A stretch of 10,175 nt of DNA from Syntrophomonadaceae bacterium. GTDB lineage: Bacteria > Bacillota > Syntrophomonadia > Syntrophomonadales > Syntrophomonadaceae. Positions 6,670 through 10,175 of this stretch are shown one piece after another (position 1 is the stretch's first letter; every line of letters starts with the position of its first letter). The stretch is taken from assembly GCA_030526885.1 (NCBI GenBank), contig JAUNBV010000068.1, positions 1-10,175 on the forward strand, read 5' to 3'. A program made the translations under genes and the position numbers. A model generated the notes under the pieces. The model saw nothing but the letters and a program-made list of their open reading frames with translations. It was not told where the DNA came from and did no database searches.

Positions 6670-7611
6670 ATGACAAATTATATGAATAAGTATAAGCAGC
6701 CTTCGGGCGGCAGCTTGGTGTTGCCGGCGGTGGTGGCGGTGCTGACCGTGCTGGTAATCATTACGGTGGTGATGGTGGTGCGGCTGACCGGCGAGGTGAG
6801 GGAACTTGCCGGGGGTGAGCCGGCGGTATCAGCGATGGCGGGGATGGGCGAGAATGGCGATATGCTTTTGTTGCAGGACGGTTCTTTGGGTGAGATATGG
6901 CTCCCGGTACTTAACGGGGTGGAGGTAAGCCCTTATGACCAGGCACTGTTTCAAAAGGACGAAAACGGCTTTATGGAGTATGGCGACGAAAACGTGCAGG
7001 TCTGGCGAGGCATTGATGTATCCTTTTATCAGGGCGATATCGACTGGCAGGCGGTAAAGGCATCGGGGGTGGATTTTGCCATCGTCCGTTTAGGCTATCG
7101 CGGCTACAAGGTAGGCAATATAATGCTGGACGAGTGCTTTGAGCAAAACATGGAAGGCGCGTTGGACGCGGGGCTGGATGTGGGCGTGTATTTTTTCTCC
7201 CAGGCCACCACCGAGGAGGAGGCGCGGGAGGAAGCGGAATTGGTGTTGGACTGTATCAAGCCGTATAAAATATTGTATCCGGTGGTGTTTGACTGGGAGG
7301 TCATTCCCGGCAATGCGGGCCGCAACAGCGAGGTATCGGTGCAGAGGCTGGGCGAGTGTGCCAAGGTATTCTGCGATACCATAGATGAGGCCGGCTATAT
7401 TCCGATGGTTTATGCCAATAAAAGACTGGCGCTGCTCAAATACGACCTGCGCCAGCTGACCGACTACGACTTGTGGCTGGCTAATTTTGCCAATAAGCCT
7501 GATTTTTATTATGATTATGAGATGTGGCAGTACTCGGAGCGCGGCACGGTGGATGGAATCGTGGGCAATGTGGATCTTAATATCAGTTTTGTGAATTACG
7601 CGGAGCGGTAA
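6670..7611 (+). CDS. Membrane-anchored GH25 muramidase (lysozyme-like)
   Basis: This is a predicted cell-wall hydrolase that cuts the N-acetylmuramic acid to N-acetylglucosamine bond of peptidoglycan outside the membrane. The 313-residue protein has a short basic N-terminus, one hydrophobic segment (about 16-38) acting as signal anchor, a linker (40-110), and a GH25 domain from about 112 to the end. GH25 motifs are clear: GIDVSFYQGDIDW (114-126) with Asp116, AIVRLGYRGY (137-146), YPVVFDWE (203-210) with the catalytic Asp208-x-Glu210 pair, MWQYS (285-289), and a late VDLN with Asp302. The start ATG 6670 follows a G-rich ribosome site (6656-6661) at 8 nt; an in-frame ATG at 6682 has no clear ribosome site of its own. 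It appears to be monocistronic, between the hppA terminator and a converging gene. Roles in wall turnover, division or sporulation are all possible. No wall-binding repeats are visible, so the anchor alone would hold it at the surface. Confidence 0.93.
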   Translation: MTNYMNKYKQPSGGSLVLPAVVAVLTVLVIITVVMVVRLTGEVRELAGGEPAVSAMAGMGENGDMLLLQDGSLGEIWLPVLNGVEVSPYDQALFQKDENGFMEYGDENVQVWRGIDVSFYQGDIDWQAVKASGVDFAIVRLGYRGYKVGNIMLDECFEQNMEGALDAGLDVGVYFFSQATTEEEAREEAELVLDCIKPYKILYPVVFDWEVIPGNAGRNSEVSVQRLGECAKVFCDTIDEAGYIPMVYANKRLALLKYDLRQLTDYDLWLANFANKPDFYYDYEMWQYSERGTVDGIVGNVDLNISFVNYAER

Positions 7612-7623
7612 TGGCGGCCTTGC

Positions 7624-8022
7624 CTATCGCATATTAAAGACGCCCAGCGCAACGGCGGATTTGTATTCCTTCAGGAATACGTCGTAAAGGCTGATGTTAA
7701 GGGTATTACACAATGCGGCGGTGTAGAAAAGGAGCTTGCCCATTTCATCAAACACTATATCCTCGCAGCTTTGGCACAGCTGGCCGTGCAGATGGTGGTC
7801 TAAATGGGCCTTGATTTCATCCACCGATGAGATGTCCTCGGGAAAATTAAGCTTGCTGGCATCGATTCGGCAACAGCCGCAGGAGGTCACCGACTTAACT
7901 ATCGCCCGATTGAGCCGGGCGCTGGATTCTCCTAACTTGGATAGGATGTCCAGAATGCTGTAATGGCGGATTAAAAGTTCGTCAACGGTGTCTTGGAATC
8001 CATCGCAAAGCAAATCTCTCAT
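7624..8022 (-). CDS. Conserved cysteine-rich protein, unknown function
   Basis: This 132-residue soluble protein starts at ATG 8022, chosen because AAGGAGA (8037-8031) lies 8 nt upstream. The longer frame from 8088 would begin inside the -35 box of its own promoter. Features in order: a helical N-terminus (DELLIRHYSILDILSKLGES, 14-33), a cluster SCGCC (47-51), PEDIS (61-65), a histidine-rich KAHLDHHLHG (71-80), a CxxC pair (LCQSC, Cys83 and Cys86), and an amphipathic C-terminus (DEMGKLLFYTAALCNTLNI, 92-110, and on). The cysteine and histidine groups could bind zinc or another metal. The C-terminal pattern resembles the helix pair of MazG-type nucleotide pyrophosphohydrolases, but key acidic residues are not clearly conserved. 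From memory, similar proteins occur in clostridia, some labelled DUF1573; I cannot verify that. It has its own strong promoter and converges on the GH25 gene, with 12 bp between stops. Confidence 0.85.
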   Translation of the reverse strand: MRDLLCDGFQDTVDELLIRHYSILDILSKLGESSARLNRAIVKSVTSCGCCRIDASKLNFPEDISSVDEIKAHLDHHLHGQLCQSCEDIVFDEMGKLLFYTAALCNTLNISLYDVFLKEYKSAVALGVFNMR

Positions 8023-8030
8023 CGGTATTT

Positions 8031-8037
8031 TCTCCTT
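8031..8037 (-). promoter_or_regulatory. Ribosome site fixing the cysteine-rich gene start
   Basis: AAGGAGA on the minus strand lies 8 nt before ATG 8022. It places translation downstream of the predicted transcription start near 8052 and rules out the in-frame TTG at 8088. Confidence 0.8.
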
Positions 8038-8058
8038 AGCATAAAGTGTATATAGTGA

Positions 8059-8088
8059 ATTATAGCCTCTTTCGCCGACGTTTGTCAA
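8059..8088 (-). promoter_or_regulatory. Consensus sigma-A promoter of the cysteine-rich gene
   Basis: On the minus strand TTGACA (8088-8083) and TATAAT (8064-8059) are both perfect consensus hexamers with an 18-bp spacer. Transcription should start near 8052, giving a leader of about 30 nt. A promoter this strong is usually either constitutive or held by a repressor; the palindrome overlapping the -35 favours the latter. Confidence 0.85.
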
Positions 8089-8098
8089 CGTGCGAAAG
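8069..8098. promoter_or_regulatory. Imperfect palindrome over the -35 box, candidate operator
   Basis: On the plus strand CTTTCGC (8069-8075), a 2-nt CG bulge, ACGTT (8078-8082), a TGTC centre (8083-8086), AACGT (8087-8091) and GCGAAAG (8092-8098) form a 12-bp inverted repeat. It encloses the TTGACA box and part of the spacer. No T run follows directly on the minus strand, which argues against it being the terminator of the pilus operon. It does not match the LexA, HrcA (CIRCE) or CtsR boxes as I know them. Confidence 0.6.
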
Positions 8099-8169
8099 TG
8101 GCTGTTTTTAGCCTTACTAAGAGCATGGCGGCGGAGTGAAAAATTGGTTTATGCGCTTTTATATCTTAG

Positions 8170-9375
8170 CTACAGCATCAGTCCGGCGAGATCAAAGACC
8201 GGCAATAAAACGGCGATGATAATGGTTCCGACAATAATGGCGGCAATAATGATGAGGAGCGGTTCCAGCGCGGCCAGCAGGGCATCTACCGCGGCCAGGG
8301 CTTCTTTTTCCAGGTCGGCGGCGCCGGTGAGCAGCAACGGCCCCAGTTCCCCGCTTTCCTCCCCGGCCGCCATCACCACGGTGAGCAGGGGGGAAAATAT
8401 GTCGGCGTCGGCCAGGGACGCGGCGAGGGAAGAACCGCTGCTTACCGCTTCACGCGCCTTATGGATGCACTGGGCGCAGACGGAGTTTTCCACCGTATCG
8501 GCGGTTATCTCCAGCGCGGTGAGCAGGGGCAGCCCGGCTTGTAGCAGCGTACCCAGGGTATAGGCGAAACGGGCGGTTTCAAGTTGGATGCGTGCGGTGC
8601 CGATGAGCGGCAGCTTAAGGCCCATGCGGTCGCTGCGATAGCGCCCGGCGGGAGTGCGGCGCAATACGCGGATACCGATGACGAGAAAAAGCAGCAGCCA
8701 AACCAACAGCCAAGCCTGGCGGCGGATAAATTCGCCGGCGGCGATCAGGGCGCGGGTGAGAGGCGGCATTTCGCTGCCTGCGGCCAGGAACAAGTTATCA
8801 AATAAGGGCATCACTCCCAGCAGGATCGCGATGACGATGGCGGCGGTAAAAAAAGCTAGAATAGTAGGATACACGGCGGCGTTGCGAATTTTGTGACGTA
8901 GCTGCTGCTCTCGCTCCAGCCACCCGCTCAGCCGGGATAATGCTGTGTCCAGTTGGCCGCTGTGCTCCCCGGCGCGCACCATGCCGATGTACACCGCCGG
9001 AAAACAGCGGGGATGAAGACTTAGGGCGCGCCAGAATTCGCCCCCGTTTTTCAACTCGCGCACCACCTCGGTCAGGGCGGCGGTGAGCTGCGCGTCTTTG
9101 ATTTGTAGGCACAAGGTTTCTACACCGTACAGCAGGGGCAGTCCGGCGTGCAGCATAGTGCTAAGCTGGCGGGTAAAAATCAAGCGCTGCTGCGAATCAA
9201 TACGGCGGGAGCTCAAGTCGAGGGAGACGGTGCGCCGCGGAGGGCGGGAGCGCAATATGAAGGGATAGTTACCCTGCTCCGTCAGCCGGCGTAAAGCCGC
9301 GCTTTGATCTTCGGCATCGATGATGCCGGAGCTTAAATTGCCCCCATAATCGCGGGCGCGATAAAGGTATTGCAT
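8170..9375 (-). CDS. pilC: Type IV pilus / type II secretion platform protein (GspF/PilC family)
   Basis: This is the polytopic inner-membrane platform on which the assembly ATPase acts to build pili or pseudopili. The 401-residue protein has the duplicated T2SF domain. The first copy (about 65-190) contains FTRQLSTMLHAGLPLLYGVE and GEHSGQLDTAL. The second (about 268-392) contains FAYTLGTLLQAGLPLLTALE and GEESGELGPLL. Membrane helices are expected near 168-190, 220-238 and 370-392, the usual three. The start is ATG 9375, 7 nt after a perfect AGGAGG; the in-frame ATG at 9396 lies upstream of that site. It overlaps the ATPase gene by 43 nt and is surely translated from the same mRNA. It could equally be called gspF or comGB; which system it serves cannot be told without the pilin genes. 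No pilin follows it: 147 bp later comes an unrelated gene with its own promoter. Confidence 0.95.
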   Translation of the reverse strand: MQYLYRARDYGGNLSSGIIDAEDQSAALRRLTEQGNYPFILRSRPPRRTVSLDLSSRRIDSQQRLIFTRQLSTMLHAGLPLLYGVETLCLQIKDAQLTAALTEVVRELKNGGEFWRALSLHPRCFPAVYIGMVRAGEHSGQLDTALSRLSGWLEREQQLRHKIRNAAVYPTILAFFTAAIVIAILLGVMPLFDNLFLAAGSEMPPLTRALIAAGEFIRRQAWLLVWLLLFLVIGIRVLRRTPAGRYRSDRMGLKLPLIGTARIQLETARFAYTLGTLLQAGLPLLTALEITADTVENSVCAQCIHKAREAVSSGSSLAASLADADIFSPLLTVVMAAGEESGELGPLLLTGAADLEKEALAAVDALLAALEPLLIIIAAIIVGTIIIAVLLPVFDLAGLML

Positions 9376-10175
9376 GGATAGTCCTCCTGACTGCATACGC
9401 GGGCGACTTCTTCCAGAGAGGTGAGACCGGCGGCGGCTTTACACCGGGCATCGTCCATAAGTCGGATCATGCCTTCGCGCACGGCTTCGGTCTCGATATC
9501 GGCGGTGAGCGCGCCGGCGGCAATCATGGCTTTCATTGCCGGGCCGGGGAGCAGCAGCTCATGCAGGGCCATACGACCGCTGTAGCCGATATAACGGCAA
9601 ACGCTACAGCCTTGAGCGTAGTAAAACGTTTGACCGGCAGCCTCCGGCATACCCAGCCTGGCGGCGGACGAAGCATCCAATTGATAAGGCACACGGCAGT
9701 GCGGGCACAGACACCGCACCAACCTTTGCGCCAGTACGCCGATAAGGGCGTCGGCCAGCAAAAAGCCCTCGATGCCCATATCGAACAGGCGGGCAATAGT
9801 GCCGGCGGCCCGGTTGGTATGCAGGGTAGACAGCACCAGATGACCGGTCAGCGCCGCCTGAACACCGAGCTCGGCGGTGGCCCGGTCACGCATTTCTCCT
9901 ACCATAATAACGTCGGGGTCCTGCCGCAGGACAGAGCGCAGGCCGTTCTCAAAGCCAAAACCGGCCCTGGGGTTGATTTGCACTTGATTTATGCCGGGCA
10001 GGCTGTATTCCACCGGATCTTCCAGGGTCACGATATTGCGGTTCAAGGCGTTGATTTCATTCAACAGGGCGTAAAGGGTGGTGGTCTTGCCGCTACCGGT
10101 AGCGCCGGTAACTAGAATCATGCCATAGGGGCGGGCGGCCAGCGCCAGCAGGCGTTCGTGATTGGAGGGAGAAAG
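9333..10175 (-). CDS. pilB: Type IV pilus / type II secretion assembly ATPase (GspE/PilB family), 5' end missing
   Basis: This cytosolic hexameric ATPase powers pilus or pseudopilus assembly. The C-terminal 280 residues are visible; the frame is open to the window edge, so the ATG at 10121 is internal, not the start. Counting from the edge: Walker A GATGSGKT (24-31), Asp box LEDPVEY (51-57), Walker B DPDVIMVGEMRD (86-97), His box GHLVLSTLHTN (111-121), then a zinc-type tetracysteine motif CPHC (157-160) with CSVC (190-193), and GYSGRMALHELL (197-208). The tetracysteine favours PilB or GspE over retraction ATPases of the PilT type. After the conserved LTSLEEVARV (251-260) a 20-residue tail follows, coded largely within the start of the next gene. 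The ribosome site of that gene lies inside this one, so translation is probably coupled. The N-terminal domain lies outside the window. Confidence 0.95.
   Translation of the reverse strand, partial: LSPSNHERLLALAARPYGMILVTGATGSGKTTTLYALLNEINALNRNIVTLEDPVEYSLPGINQVQINPRAGFGFENGLRSVLRQDPDVIMVGEMRDRATAELGVQAALTGHLVLSTLHTNRAAGTIARLFDMGIEGFLLADALIGVLAQRLVRCLCPHCRVPYQLDASSAARLGMPEAAGQTFYYAQGCSVCRYIGYSGRMALHELLLPGPAMKAMIAAGALTADIETEAVREGMIRLMDDARCKAAAGLTSLEEVARVCSQEDYPCNTFIAPAIMGAI
9383..9388 (-). promoter_or_regulatory. Ribosome site fixing the pilC start inside pilB
   Basis: A perfect AGGAGG on the minus strand, 7 nt before ATG 9375 and 48 nt before the pilB stop codon ends. It rules out the in-frame ATG at 9396, and its place inside pilB implies coupled translation of ATPase and platform protein. 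Confidence 0.85.

Noticed and set aside
7643..7666. CGCC/GGCG pairing just after the GH25 stop as its terminator
   Set aside because: The stem is 4 bp with a 9-nt loop and no proper T run, inside the conserved coding end of the opposite gene.
8023..8088. 22-residue N-terminal extension of the cysteine-rich protein from TTG 8088
   Set aside because: That TTG is part of the -35 box, so it lies upstream of the transcription start; ATG 8022 has a good ribosome site.
8100..8113. Possible terminator hairpin GGCT/AGCC with a T-rich loop downstream of pilC
   Set aside because: Only 4 bp, with the T run in the loop rather than after the stem on either strand.
8090..8563. Plus-strand frame of 157 codons opposite pilC
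   Set aside because: It overlaps the conserved second T2SF domain in antisense and is rich in Ser/Ala without any motif.
9561..10115. Plus-strand frame of 184 codons opposite pilB
   Set aside because: Antisense to the Walker A/B and His-box region of the ATPase; no ribosome site and no recognisable domain.

Overview
The window looks like a chromosomal segment from a Gram-positive, probably clostridial (Bacillota), anaerobe. The evidence is the order tpiA-gpmI-eno-secG, which matches the glycolysis/secG neighbourhood common in Bacillota. Other support comes from strong AGGAGG-type ribosome sites, TTG and GTG starts, a membrane-anchored GH25 wall hydrolase, and a membrane pyrophosphatase of the potassium-dependent type. 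No rRNA, tRNA, CRISPR array, insertion sequence or phage gene was seen. The genus cannot be named from this alone.

Layout. Positions 1-188 (minus strand, running off the left edge) encode the N-terminal part of a small acidic protein ending in a glutamate run. A short divergent promoter region (about 205-272) separates it from a plus-strand lower-glycolysis operon: tpiA (305-1063, TTG start), gpmI (1056-2594, TTG start, overlapping tpiA by 8 nt) and eno (2673-3959). A strong intrinsic terminator (3978-4013) closes the operon. A second promoter (4040-4068) then starts secG (4154-4381, GTG start) and hppA (4437-6509), which end at a terminator with a C(UUCG)G tetraloop (6540-6566). Next comes a single gene for a membrane-anchored GH25 muramidase (6670-7611).

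The right third is on the minus strand. Reading leftward from the right edge are a type IV pilus/type II secretion assembly ATPase (5' end missing, 9333-10175), the cognate inner-membrane platform protein (8170-9375, overlapping the ATPase gene by 43 nt), and then a separate small cysteine-rich conserved protein of unknown function (7624-8022). The last has a consensus promoter whose -35 box sits inside a 12-bp imperfect palindrome. It converges tail-to-tail with the GH25 gene, with only 12 bp between stop codons.

How the genes work together. TpiA, GpmI and Eno carry glycolysis from triose phosphates to phosphoenolpyruvate, with gap and pgk not visible here. SecG is an accessory subunit of the SecYEG translocon. 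HppA recovers energy from pyrophosphate as an ion gradient. The pilus/secretion pair powers and anchors a surface filament or pseudopilus, but its pilin genes are not next to it in the window.

Most of the window is ordinary housekeeping DNA. The least explained pieces are the acidic protein divergent from glycolysis and the palindrome-controlled cysteine-rich protein. No clear new multi-gene system was found.
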